A stretch of DNA of 64,000 nt from NCBI RefSeq assembly GCF_016808335.1, contig NC_053146.1, forward strand, positions 23,244,637 through 23,308,636, written 5' to 3'. The position numbers and the translations under genes are program-made. Positions 34,074-45,271 of this stretch are shown here, piece by piece (the first letter of the stretch is position 1; each line of letters begins with the position of its first letter). The notes beneath the pieces were generated by a model. The model worked only from the letters and a program-made list of their open reading frames with translations, was not told where the DNA came from and ran no database searches. The stretch is from Panicum virgatum (taxonomy: Eukaryota > Streptophyta > Magnoliopsida > Poales > Poaceae).

Positions 34074-37000
34074 AACCTACCCCACTTAAAATGAATCTCG
34101 TCCTCGAGATTCGACTGGTTCCTAAACAGGTGGGGAAATTCCTTCTTCAGAGCATCTTCGCGTTCCCACGTAGCTTCTTTTACTCCGTGTCTGCTCCACT
34201 GAACTCTGCAAATTCGTACTTCGGAGTTTCTGGTCCTCCTGGCGACGGTGTCTAGAATCTTGACCGGTATTTCCTGATATCGCAGGTCTGGCTGCAGATC
34301 TATCATTTCTACTGGCACATGCTCTGCCTCGGGTACCCTCAAACACCTTCTTAATTGCGAGACATGAAACACTGGGTGTATATCCGACATTTCTTCTGGT
34401 AGCTCCAAACGGTATGCTACTGCTCCAATTTTCTTCAGAACTCGGTATGGTCCAATATACCGAGGGGCCAATTTTCCTTGTACCTGAAATCTTCGGGTCC
34501 CTCGAATGGGTGATACCTTGAGATACGCGAAATCTCCTGGGTTGAAACTTATTTCCCGTCTTTTCTTGTCCGCATAGCTCTTTTGTCGGGACTGGGCTGC
34601 TTTTAGCTTTTCTCGAATCTCGGCGACTCTTTCCTCTGCTTCCTTTATGAGTGTGGGGCCGACTAGGGCACGTTCTCCAACTTCTAACCACATCAGAGGG
34701 GTTCTGCATTTTCTTCCGTAGAGAGCTTCAAACGGTGACATGCCCAAGCTTGCTTGGTACCCGTTGTTGTATGAGAACTCGGCATACGGTAAGCTTTGTT
34801 CCCAATCTTTGCCATAAGTGAGAACACACGCTCTCAGCATATCTTCCATAATCTGATTCACCCTTTCCGTCTGACCATCCGTCTGCGGATGATAAGCGGA
34901 ACTAAAGTCTAGCTTGGTGCCCATGGCTTTATGCAAACTCTTCCAAAATCTTGAGGTGAACTGGGTCCCTCTATCTGAAACGATTCGGCTGGGCACACCA
35001 TGCAATTTCACTATGTTCTCTATATAGAGCTTAGCTAGCTTCTCCCCGTCATAGTTGGTCCGTACGGGTATGAAGTGAGCTGATTTAGTAAGGCGATCCA
35101 CTATTACCCATATGGAGTCATGTCCTTTCTGGGTTCTGGGCAAGCCCACTACAAAATCCATTCCTACTTCATCCCATTTCCAAACCGGAATGGGTAGGGG
35201 TTGCAACAATCCTGCCGGCTTCTGGTGTTCAGCTTTAATTCTTTGGCAAGTATCGCAATGGGCGACGAATCGTGCAATATCTGCCTTCATCCCATTCCAC
35301 CAATATTTCTGTTTTAAGTCCATATACATTTTGGTGGATCCTGGGTGGATGGAGTAGGCTGAGTTGTGGGCTTCATCCATGATTATCTGCCTGAAATCTC
35401 CTTTCTGGGGCACACAAATTCTGTCTTTATACCACAACGTTCCCTTATTATCAACTCGAAAGTCTGGGGCCTTATTTTCTCCGGTTTGCCTCCGGATTTC
35501 CATCAGCCCCTTGTCCGATTTTTGGGCTTTCCTGATTCTTTCTTCTAGAGTGGATTGAACGTTCAGCACTTGGCTGGAACCTCGAGGGACAATGTGCACA
35601 TTTAATCATGCCATTTCCTCTCGTAAATGGTCATTATTGGGCCCGTAGGATTTCCGACTTAGGGCATCGGCTACTACATTGGCTTTACCTGGGTGATAAT
35701 GAATTTCCAAATTATAATCTTTGACTAATTCCAGCCATCTTCTCTGCCTCAGGTTTAGGTCTGGTTGGGTGAAGATATACTTCAGACTTTTATGATCGGT
35801 AAAGATTTCACACTTATTTCCAATCAAATAGTGCCTCCAGATCTTAAGTGCGTGCACTATGGCTGCAAGCTCCAAATCATGAGTCAGGTAATTTTGCTCA
35901 TGAGTCCTGAGCTGACGGGAAGCATATGCAACGACTTTCCCATCTTGCATCAGCACACAACCCAATCCTTGTCGGGACGCATCACAATAGATGACAAAAT
36001 CCCGATGAATATCCGGTAGGGTTAGCACTGGGGCTGTCGTCAATCTTCGCTTCAACTCCTGGAAACTTCTTTCACACGACTCCGTCCAGGTGAATTTCTT
36101 CTCTTTCTTGAGCAGCTCTGTCATGGGCCGGGCTATCTTGGAAAATCCCTCAATAAATCTCCGATAGTACCCAGCTAATCCGAGGAAACTCCTGATCTCA
36201 CTGACATTGGTTGGTTGCTGCCAGTTGGATACTGCTTCGACCTTCTCGGGGTCTACTGCCACTCCTTCTGCGGTCAAAATATGACCAAGGAAGGCTACTT
36301 TCTCCAGCCAGAACTCGCACTTGCTGAATTTGGCGTATAACCTATGCATTCTCAGCTTCTCTAGAACTACCCTCAGGTGTTGCTCGTGCTCCTGAATACT
36401 CTTTGAGTAAATAAGTATGTCGTCAATGAAGACTACGACAAACTTATCTAGCTCGTCCATAAACACTTTGTTCATGAGGTTCATGAAATAGGCCGGTGCA
36501 TTTGTCAGTCCGAAAGACATCACTGTGAACTCAAACTGTCCGTATCGGGTGACAAAGGCTGTCTTCGGGATGTCGCTTTCCCTAATCTTGAGCTGAAAAT
36601 ATCCGGACCTTAGGTCAATCTTGGAAAAGTACTTGGCTCCTTTTAACTGATCAAAGAGATCATCGATCCTGGGAAGGGGGTACTTATTTTTGATAGTGAC
36701 TTCGTTTAGTGCCCGGTAGTCTACACACAACCTCATACTTCCGTCCTTCTTCTTGACGAATAGAACCGGGGCTCCCCAAGGAGACGAACTTGGCCTGATG
36801 AAGCCAATCCGTTGTAACTCCTCTAGTTGTTTCTTTAACTCTGCCAACTCAGAGGCTGCCATCCTATAGGGTCTTTTGGCTATGGGGGCGGTTCCAGGAA
36901 CAAGATCAATGATAAATTCTATGTCCCTATCTGGTGGCATACCGGGAAGTTCTTCGGGAAAGACATCGGGGTACTCATTCACTACTGGGACTTCTTCCAA

Positions 37001-38677
37001 GGACTTGGCTTCCATGCTAAACACCATCGGGTTTGCTCCACTTTCCCGGGTATGGCAGGTCACTCGGACTCCTTCTGGGTTTGTTAGGTGTACTATCTTG
37101 TCCGTACAACCTATGAGGCCATTATGTTTGCTTAGCCAGTCCATTCCAAGGATTACATCTATCCCTTCTGACTTAAGCACTACTAGGTCTGCTAAAAACT
37201 CTACCCCACTTAAATTGATCCTTACCCGTAGACAACCCAGTTGACACCTGATGTCTCCTCCGGGCGTCCGGGTTAATAGGGGTGTTTTTAGTAGTACCGT
37301 AGGTATTTTATGTTTCCCCACAAAGCTCGAGGATATGAATGAGTGTGATGCTCCAGAATCAAATAGTACTGTTGCAAGAGTTGAGCTGACTAGGTACTCA
37401 CCGAGTACTACGCCCTGGGCTCCTTGAGCTTCCTGTGCGTCGATGTGGTTGACACGGGCTCGTCCAAAAGACTGCTGGGATTGCCTCTGCTGGTTGTTGT
37501 TGTTGTTGCTGTTGCCACGGAGGGGCACTCGGTTGGCACCGGTCAGCACTGGCTTGGGTCCGTTCACTGTGTTGGAAAAGGCTGAAGTAGCCGGCTTGTT
37601 CTTGGCATAGGGGCAGTCGGCAATGAAGTGACCCGTCTCACGGCAGTTGAAGCAGGCTCTCACGTTGCTGTTGTTGTTGGTGACCTGGCTCGCATTATTC
37701 TGTGAGGCCCTCATGGTGTTCTGGCTTCTGGGATGTGTGTTAGGGGCCCGTGGTCCTGTCACTTGAGACTGAGTTTTGTACTGCATTGGGGCTTGGGACC
37801 TTGGTGCGTTGTAGCTGAGACTTCTGGTCTTCTGAAAACGATCCTGCTGGCGAGACTTACTCTCCAGAAACTTGCGTTTGTTCTCTTTCCTTTCATCAAT
37901 CTTAGCCTTCTCGGTGAGGATTGCCTTGTTCATCAAGGTGTTGAAATCAGGATAGATCTGAGGGGTGAGCAGGGTCCTGAGTTCTAGGTTTAGTCCCTTC
38001 TTGAACATGTCCTGCTTCTTCTCGTCGTCGTTCACTTCATCTGGCGCATATCGAGACAGCTCCATAAACTGGTGAGTATATTCTTCCACCGACATACTCC
38101 CCTACTGAAGTGCGCGGAACTCATCTGCCTTGCGCTTCATGGTGGCCGAGGGGTTGTGATAACGGCGGAACTCCCTCACGAATTCATTCCAGGTGATGGT
38201 GGAGGCATCTCTGGTAGCAGCGCAGTAATTCTCCCACCAGGCTAAGGCAGTCCCGGTGAGTTGATGTGTAGCCAGAAGAACTTTATCTCGATCCTGGCAC
38301 CCAAATGGCTCGAGCTTCCTCTGGATCACGCGGAGCCAGTCATCTGCATCCAAGGGGTTGCTGGATCCGGCAAAAGTGGGTGGCTTGGCCCTCAGAAAAG
38401 CTGTCAGCTTGTCATTAAAGGTCTGCTCTCGTGGCTGCCTGTTCACTAGAGCATTGGCCAGTGTCTCCAGTATGAGAGTCTGGTTATGGATTACTTGTGC
38501 CAGGTCCACGAAAGGTGGTGGTGGTGGTGGTGGCAGCTGTGCACCATGATTTTCTCCTCTGCCCTGACTCACTTCTTGTTCCTCCTGAGGATGGTTTTGC
38601 CCGTCAGGGTGTATTCCTGCATCAGCGGCTGCAGGGTCCCTGACTCGGGAGGCCCTCGTGATGCTCCGGGAAACCAT
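33995..38677 (-). pseudogene. RT4 gag-pol polyprotein (Tekay type), two in-frame stops
   Basis: A single frame of 1,561 codons from ATG at 38,677, with TAG at 38,102-38,104 (likely CAG to TAG) and TGA at 35,606-35,608 (likely CGA to TGA), and no frameshift. Domains by residue: gag (about 85-250); CCHC knuckle 342-355 (C-F-N-C...H...C); protease with D-S-G-A-S near 440; RT with F-I-D-D at 750-753; RNase H with Y-C-D-A-S near 899; integrase with an H-H-C-C zinc region, D1174, D1235 and E1270; C-terminal chromodomain near 1465-1520 ending W-E-R-E-D. It replicates the element through an RNA intermediate, and the chromodomain guides integration to chromatin. The frame continues past the polypurine tract into the LTR before stopping. 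Confidence 0.95.
34074..34087 (-). other. RT4 polypurine tract, also coding
   Basis: The sense strand AAGTGGGGTAGG directly precedes the 3' LTR. In the gag-pol frame the same bases encode K-W-G-R, so the tract serves both as primer and as coding sequence. Confidence 0.75.
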
Positions 38678-38956
38678 CTGCAGATCGAGTGGTGTTGTTG
38701 TGAGATTGGGATTAGGTGATGTTTAAGTTGTTTAATTTGTATTTTAGAAAAGGCAGAATTAACCTTCTGCCAAAAGGCACACACACAACAAGCACACAAC
38801 AAGGCAAACAAGCAACTCTTACTAAAGCAAGGCAGGGTACAACACGGGAACACAACTAGAACGCGTACTACACGTTCGGGTACACAACTTCAAGAGAAAA
38901 GGGGCACAACACTACTTCGGACCACACGGCTTCATTCCTTGTCGGTTGCTCGCGCT

Positions 38957-39845
38957 TCAGGCAGACTCATTGGCTTGAGTGGGTTCCTCTCTCGGAAAGG
39001 AACTCACGTCCTCCGGGGAAATGAGGGGTCCTGGGTCGCCATTCTCTAGATCTCCATTTTCCCGGGGTTGTGTCGTGGCTTCTCTTGCGGCGGCGGCCGT
39101 AGACCTTCCAGGGTTCTCGGGTGGGGCTAGTGGGTTTCCAACGAGTGGTCCCCATCCTAAGACGGGCGTCCCGAGCAGAACATGGTCTTCTCCTATTGCC
39201 GGGACTGGGGTTCCACTACTAGCCCATTCTTGCATACGCCGGTCTCGGGCTTAACTGAGGCTCTCCTGAGCAACTGCTTCACTGCTGACCGCTGCTGCGG
39301 CTCTTGTCCTCGGCTTGGACTGCTCGGATCTGCTGCAGTCTTAGTGCGAGCTCTGCTTGCTCGGCTCGATGGGTCTGTTCCCTCAGCAAGTTGGCTTGCT
39401 CGTCAAAGAGCTGATCCAAGGAGGCTAGGTAGGTAGCTACTTGGTACAGGAGGACTTCTTCATGGCGGCGCCGTTCCAGGCTTCTCATTCGAGCTTCCCA
39501 AACTGGTGTCCTGATGGCTGGTGAGAAGAACCTCATTGGTGTGGGGGTGAGGTGTCCTTCGAAAATCCGGCACAGATAACGAAGTGCTTTCCTGACGGCT
39601 AGGGGATAGGTGTCCTGGTGCCTAAACCCTGTAGCAGTCACTCGCCATGACAGGATGTCGGGGTAGCGGTCACTTCTGGCGACTACTAGGATCACCCTGC
39701 AGCGGAGAGTGCCATGATGCTCGTACTCTCTGCTGTAGTACCTTGGGCGTTCCGTGACGCCAAGGCTCTCCAGGGCGTTGATCAAGAGGCTGGGGAAGCC
39801 AGGTGCAGCTTGGCAGTCGCCCTGGGTCCATCCTTCCTCAGCCAT
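38957..39845 (-). pseudogene. RT4 leader ORF B, unknown function
   Basis: The ATG at 39,845 follows a T-rich sequence ending TTTTCAG, a good 3' splice site. The frame is open to 39,279. With one frameshift near 39,300 it would continue, past one TAA, to 38,957 as a Pro/Gly/Asn-rich tail. The N-terminal ~115 residues match ORF A (G-W, then P-G-F-P-S-L-L-I, R-E-Y, G-T-L-R-C, R-Y-P-D, T-G-F-R, D-T-Y, R-K-A-L-R, T-P-M). An Arg/Glu coiled-coil segment with D-Q-L-F-D-E-Q follows. It lies between the primer site and gag, on the sense strand. I do not recognise the domain. Confidence 0.7.
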
Positions 39846-39994
39846 CTGAAAACAAAGATATGGTGAAAAACTTGCACAATTATTTGAGGTACACAAAGGG
39901 GTAGATGATTTTTATTTATGGCGTCATGGGGGTACAACTTCATGGGTACATGATTATTATTAGAGCAAAGGTTCTAGCTTGGAGACAACTCCTA

Positions 39995-40915
39995 TCATGG
40001 AGACTCTTCCTCGATCCTAAGAGGGCGTTTCTTCAGTGGGAGATACTGATCCGTCATGTCATCCTCGGTCTGAGTTCCTTTATCCCAGTGGGTCTCTTCA
40101 GGTTCTTCTTCTTCAGTTTGAGTTCCAACATCCCAATGGGTTTCCATGGGCTCTTCCTCTTTGGCCTGAATGCCTACATCCCATTGAGCCTCTTCGGGTT
40201 CTTCTTCTGCGTCTTCTTCCATCCATCCGCCTATTCCCCAGCGAGCCTCGTACCTCCGCATACGAGCTTGGAGAGCGGCTAGCGAGTCCTCGGCGCGTGT
40301 GGCTCTTGCCCGCTGTTCTTCCAGTTCTTCCTCTTTTTCATCCATTTGGACTTGGAGGGCGGCTAGGGAATACTCGGCATGGAAAGTCCTCGACCGTTGT
40401 TCCTCCATCTCCTGGGTTGCTTTTTCTGCTCTGTGGACCTGCTGTTTCAGTTGTGCTGCTTGCTCGCGATAGAGCTCATCCAGGCCGGTGAGATAGATTG
40501 ATAGGTGAGAGACCGTGTCTTCTAGGTCTTCTTCTTCTCTTCCAAGTCCTCTCATCCTGGCAATCTATGTGCGTCCTCTTCCTTCAGTCGGCGGGAAAAA
40601 TCCCATAGGAGTCCGCTGGAGGTGATGCCTGTAGATCACACGCAGACGTCGTAGGGCTTTGCGGGCGGCTTTCCGATAGGTATCCAGGAAACGGAATCCA
40701 GTGGTGGAGATGAACCAAGGGTCCACATCAGGGTAGCGGGTGCTCCTTGCTATGAAGATCATCAGGTCACACCGAAGAGTTCCCTTGGAGTCATACTCCC
40801 GGTAAAGAAACTCTGGCGGATCCACAACTCCAATGCGTTCCAGGCTGAGTATCAACAACTTAGGAAGGCCGGGCTCTGCGAAACAGATTCCGCCGATCCA
40901 TCCATTGTCAGCCAT
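39995..40915 (-). pseudogene. RT4 leader ORF A, paralogue of ORF B
   Basis: The ATG at 40,915 also follows a splice-acceptor-like CCCTGTTCCAG. About 306 codons to 39,995 with one TAG at 40,565-40,567 (aligned with a Trp in ORF B). An N-terminal domain of ~115 residues is shared with ORF B. Then comes a ~90-residue coiled coil (A-x-L-K-Q-Q-V-H-R-A-E-K and a twice-repeated E-D-S-L-A-A-L-Q-A/V type heptad unit). A C-terminal acidic repeat (E-E-x-H-W-D-x-G-T-Q-T-E, three to four copies) precedes a basic end. Tandem duplication within the element is the simplest origin. The function is unknown. Confidence 0.75.
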
Positions 40916-41042
40916 CTGGAACAGGGCAAGAACCAAAGGTAAGTATTTGTGTGAGGAAAGGATTAAGGATAGAAAAGTCCTAGGGTGAAAGGTCCTGAAA
41001 ACGGGTTTCGCTCCTAGGGTCACGTCCTACGGCCAACCTACG

Positions 41043-41054
41043 GCTCTGATACCA
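41043..41054 (-). other. RT4 primer-binding site (initiator Met tRNA)
   Basis: The sense strand reads TGGTATCAGAGC two bases after the 5' LTR, the standard complement of the 3' end of plant initiator-Met tRNA. Confidence 0.93.
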
Positions 41055-41056
41055 CC

Positions 41057-44000
41057 TGAAGCGTCCCCTCACAAGAGAGAACTTAAATGTGATACAAAGC
41101 ACCAGTCCCAGGAGGCTGATGCCACATTTATTACATCAGATGGTTCAAAACCGTACAAACCTTGGAGGACACTCGATACAGATGATAATAATAATTAACC
41201 AGGCTACGACATAACACCAGACCGCGAACCACATAGGGTCTACTACGGGCTCAGAGTACTGCGACAGCGGAGGCATCTCGACAGGGCCGGTTCCACAGGC
41301 AAGGTTGGGTGTAGAACGATAACCCTACTCGGCGTCGTCTGGTATGAAGTTCGGGTCTTCTTCTGTAAAAAGTAAGAGTGGGGTGAGTACAAACGTACTC
41401 AGCAAGTCCAACCACACCCACGGAGGGGGTTATAACAGAATGATATGCATAGGTAAAGCAAGGAATAGGTTACGGTTTAATTTGCAGAAAAACGATATTT
41501 TATGCAGGGGTTCATTTAACAGAAAACCTTTTTTAGAAATCAGTTTTTGCATTAACACGGAGTTCAGGTTTTAAAACTGCTACCGGACTCCCCGTCCGTC
41601 GTAGCACACGGCACAACTGCCGGACATAATTCCAAAACAACTCACACCAGCCCATCCCAAGGAAACACTAGTTATGTGACCACACCGTAACTCGCCCAAT
41701 ACCGTGGGCACGGACTATTCGAATAGATTCTTAACTCTGCAGAGGTATGCAACTTTACCCACAAGTAGGATACCACAACTCGAACACCGTCGTGTCGGTG
41801 TAGATCCCAACATAGCCATTACCCACCATAGCTAAGCCTGACTAGCCATCACGGGATGCACCAAGGGGTCATTGACCGTTCACTTAGGTATAACCGGGCA
41901 TAAGTCACTCGGGGCTTATCCCTTTTCCTTAGTTACCCGTTGCTCTCAGCTCTCCTGATGGCTACCACACCAACTAGTGAGATTTATGCTACGCCGTTGC
42001 CCATTCAACGGTCGAGTGGTTTGCACGATAATGGAGTTAGGTGAGATGACACACCAACTCGGTCCTTAGACACGACAAGATGGATATCTCCCTTCTTTGC
42101 CTTGCCACACAGGCACAAGCACACCAATCGGCAAATCACACAGAAATGCCGTCCATCTCGTCCATACTCATCTTTCGAAAATCCACATTTTATCCCTTCC
42201 CACACACACACATTTTCTTTGTAAATCAAATGGTATTATAAGCGTTCTAGCATCGATTAACGTCCAAGCAAAATTAGACTTAATCTAGGTAGTCAAGGAA
42301 TGGTCATCACAAATCAAGGGGTGGCTATCCAACCGTGTTTTCATGCAAGTAAAACATATGCAATTTTGTAAAACAGGCCATTGGGTTGTATTTATAAAAA
42401 CTAGGACAGAAACATGCATCAGAGGATGGGATTGAACTTGCCGTCTTCAAAGCCTTCGGGGAAGCCTTGCCCTTCGGGCTCGGGGTCGTGGAATTGGTCC
42501 TCGTTCTCCTGCTCACAGCACGGCTCGTTGACGGGTTCTCCTTCGTTCACTCCGTGGTCTACAGCGCACACAAACAAGCACACAATCAAAACAAGGATTT
42601 GTCGTCGAGCTCGAAACGGGAACACATGAAATATAGAGCATAGATTGTTATTTTTGAATGGTTTCTGAATGGTATGGCCAAAACTGAGTTAGGGGAGGCG
42701 GGGTAAAATTTTAGGTTAAACCGGGGTCGTTAGGCACATAAAATGATAGGTCGGGGGAGCGTTTTGGCCCTAAACAGGAGTCCAGGGACCTAATTGTAAT
42801 TAAGATTAAGTAGGCAGGGGCTTGGTTTATAATTTAGAAATTATTTGGGTCATTCTAAAAGGGTCAGGGTTTATCTGTAATTAAGTTTATATGGGAGGGG
42901 GCTTATTTTGAAATTAGGTAAAAAGGCAGGGTTTACTTTGCAAATTGGTTAAAGGGGGGGGGGACTCTTAACCAAATAAGAGGGAAAGGAGGGGGCTTGG
43001 GGCAATTTTGCCCCTTCTTCCTCCTCCCCCCGACGCAGAACAGGGGAGGGGTAGGGGCGCGCCGGCGGCGGCCGATTCGGCCGCCCTGGGCCTTGACGGC
43101 GGCCCGGGGTAGAGGGGAAAGGAGGTGGGGGCCCGGCGGGGTTGATTCCCGGCCTCACCTTGTGCCGGGGCGGCGCTTAGAGGCAGGGCGACGCGGGCCG
43201 GCGGCGGCGGTGCTACTGAAGCGGGGCGGCGGCGCTAGTGCTGGGGAGGGGAGGCGGTGGCGGCCAGGGAGGTTTGAGTGCGAGGGTGCAGCGCCGGTGG
43301 GGAGGCTTTTATAGCCGTGGAGAGGTGGTGGCGGCTTGGCGGGATGCGGCGGAGGCCGGCGGCCGAAATAATGGCGGTGGGGGCCGGCGTCAACGGCGGT
43401 CGGGGCTCGGCGAGGCGACGTGACGCCTCAGGCAGGCGGCGACCGCTGCAGGCGTCACTGTGCCGAGGTCGCCGCCGCCTGTACGGCGTCAACGGTGGTC
43501 GTGGCGGTGTGCGCGCGCACGGGATAGGGGGCGGCCGGGAAACGTGCGGCGTGCGGCGCGTGCGGCCGAGTGACGGGGCGCCGCAGCGTGCGTGCGCGGC
43601 CAATGGCCCCGGCGTGGCGCAGCCCAACGCGGCGAGCGCGTGCGGGTGGTTGCACGGCTCGGGGTGGCTTGGCACGGCGCGTCGGTCGGCCAGGGAGGGT
43701 GCGGGGTGAGCAGGAGGCGGTGTCACGGCGCGGGAAGAGCAGGCCGGGAGCGGGGAGCGGCCCAGGGAGGGAGCAGGGGCGAGGGGGGTGGTAGCGCGGC
43801 CGAGCCGTGCGGAGCAGGGGAAGGGGGCCGGGCCGGTGCTCTGCCGCGTTCGGGAAGGAGGGAGGAGAAGGGAGGAAGGAGAGGGGAGAAGAAAAGAAAG
43901 AAAAGGAGGAAAAGAAAAGAAAAGAGAAAGAAATTGGGAAAAAGAAAAAGAAAAAGAAAAAGGAGGGGAAAGAGAAGGGAAAAAGAGAGGGGGAGAGAGG

Positions 44001-44258
44001 TCCGCGCCGGGATCACGGCGCTGATCGTGGAGCCGGTCGGCCACGCTTGGCGTCCGGGCGCGCGAGAGCACGACGCGCAGGTCGAGGGGAAACAGGGTGC
44101 TGGATACGGGTGTCGGGTCTTTGGGGAATCGGGAGTCCCGGCGGAACAGGGAGGATTCCGGAAAACTGGGGTTAGGGTTTCAAGGAGGGATCTTGAGCTC
44201 AACGACGAAGCAAAATTTTAGCGCACGATTTATTTTAGGTAACTTTCGGGATGTTACA
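41057..44258 (-). repeat. RT4 right LTR (5' LTR)
   Basis: Same ends and content as the left copy. The purine tract is at 43,852-44,000. The outer part carries a telomere-like GGGTTAGGGTTT (about 44,169-44,180), also present in the left LTR. Confidence 0.96.
43852..44000 (+). repeat. 149-nt purine-only tract in the RT4 right LTR
   Basis: The same sequence as 33,667-33,815, with the same single TT interruption (43,934-43,935), so its length has not changed since insertion. Confidence 0.9.
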
Positions 44259-45256
44259 CACCTCCTGCCGGCTACCTCTACAAACCGTGGGTATAGTTGA
44301 CATCCAGCAACACTTAATTAATCTAGACACAATGTCTACACTAGTAAGGGATACTCTAGTGTCCCACGTGGAGCCCCCACCCTCCGGATGGACAGACATC
44401 ACACTAGAGCAATCATATGAATACTGGAGCAGTTGATTGAGTTCTAAGAACAAAAGACTAACAATCTCCAGCACAGGATGATCATACAATGCAATCATAG
44501 AATGATAACACAACCATGATAAGAAGCATATACTTGATAACTCAGAATATACTCCAAGCAGATATCGGTAACCATAGTCTAATTCTATTACAAACAACCG
44601 AATATTACAAGAGAGAGCTAGAGATGAACCCATACCAGACTCTCGAGCAACACCGGCGACTCGATGACTCCTAGACTTCTCCTAAACTCCACTAAGACTA
44701 AAGACTATGCAAGGAATGCAAGAAAGGAGAGGTGAGTTGTGTGTTGTGTGTGTGTGTGTGTCCTATTCTCCACCCCCTTGTATTTATAGCAGGGAGCCAC
44801 GGGGTGAAGCCAGCACAATCGACGTAGGGGACCAATGGGGAAGCGCCACGTGCCCTATTTAAGGTGGTGGGGCCCACGGGCTAGGTCGGCCGACCAGGTA
44901 GGTCGGTCGGCCTGCCTGGGCCACCAACCGCCCCCAACTTCTTTTGGTGGGCTGTCTTGGGCCTCTTTGTCTGATCCACACTGGGGTTGGCCTGTCTTGA
45001 CTTATTTGAATTGGGCTCTTGCATCACTTTTTGTCCATCTGAGCCTGAATCGGTGCTCTGATAATTTCTGTGATTTTATGTCGGGCCAAAGTGTGCTTGT
45101 AACCTGCATATTAGCTTGAAAACACAACTTGCATATTCTAAAAGGTAAAGTGTGGTTTAGGGACTTTATTTGATAAGGATGCGTGTAAGAAATGCAAACT
45201 CTCATGATTTTCTGATCAAGTTGACGCCTGAAAATGATCGACAGTGAGCGTCAACA

Positions 45257-45271
45257 AGATCCCCCAAGCTG
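45257..45271 (-). other. RT3 polypurine tract
   Basis: The plus strand AGATCCCCCAAGCTG abuts the left LTR; sense CAGCTTGGGGGATCT precedes the 3' LTR, as in Athila-type elements. Confidence 0.8.

Larger units (their letters stand above)
30871..44258 (-). mobile_element. RT4: Tekay-type chromovirus, full length
   Basis: LTRs of 3,203 and 3,202 bp begin TGAAGCGTCC and end GGGATGTTACA, with TSD CACCT at 30,866-30,870 and 44,259-44,263. On the minus strand the order is 5' LTR, initiator-Met primer site, two tandem leader ORFs, one long gag-PR-RT-RNaseH-IN-chromodomain frame, polypurine tract, 3' LTR. The LTRs differ by a modest number of substitutions, mostly transitions, so it is the youngest insertion in its nest. 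Two stops in gag-pol make this copy non-functional. Confidence 0.95.
30337..45256 (-). repeat. RT3 left LTR (3' LTR), interrupted by RT4
   Basis: Pieces 30,337-30,870 and 44,264-45,256 join to about 1,527 bp matching the right LTR. The join lies in a GCTGTCACC-x-CCTGCC context that is uninterrupted in the right LTR at about 49,565. It includes a GT microsatellite (about 44,740-44,762) and a sense-strand TATA box (44,781-44,789). Confidence 0.92.

Noticed and set aside
41043..41054. A tRNA gene
   Set aside because: Only the 12-18 nt complementary to a tRNA 3' end is present; it is a primer-binding site.
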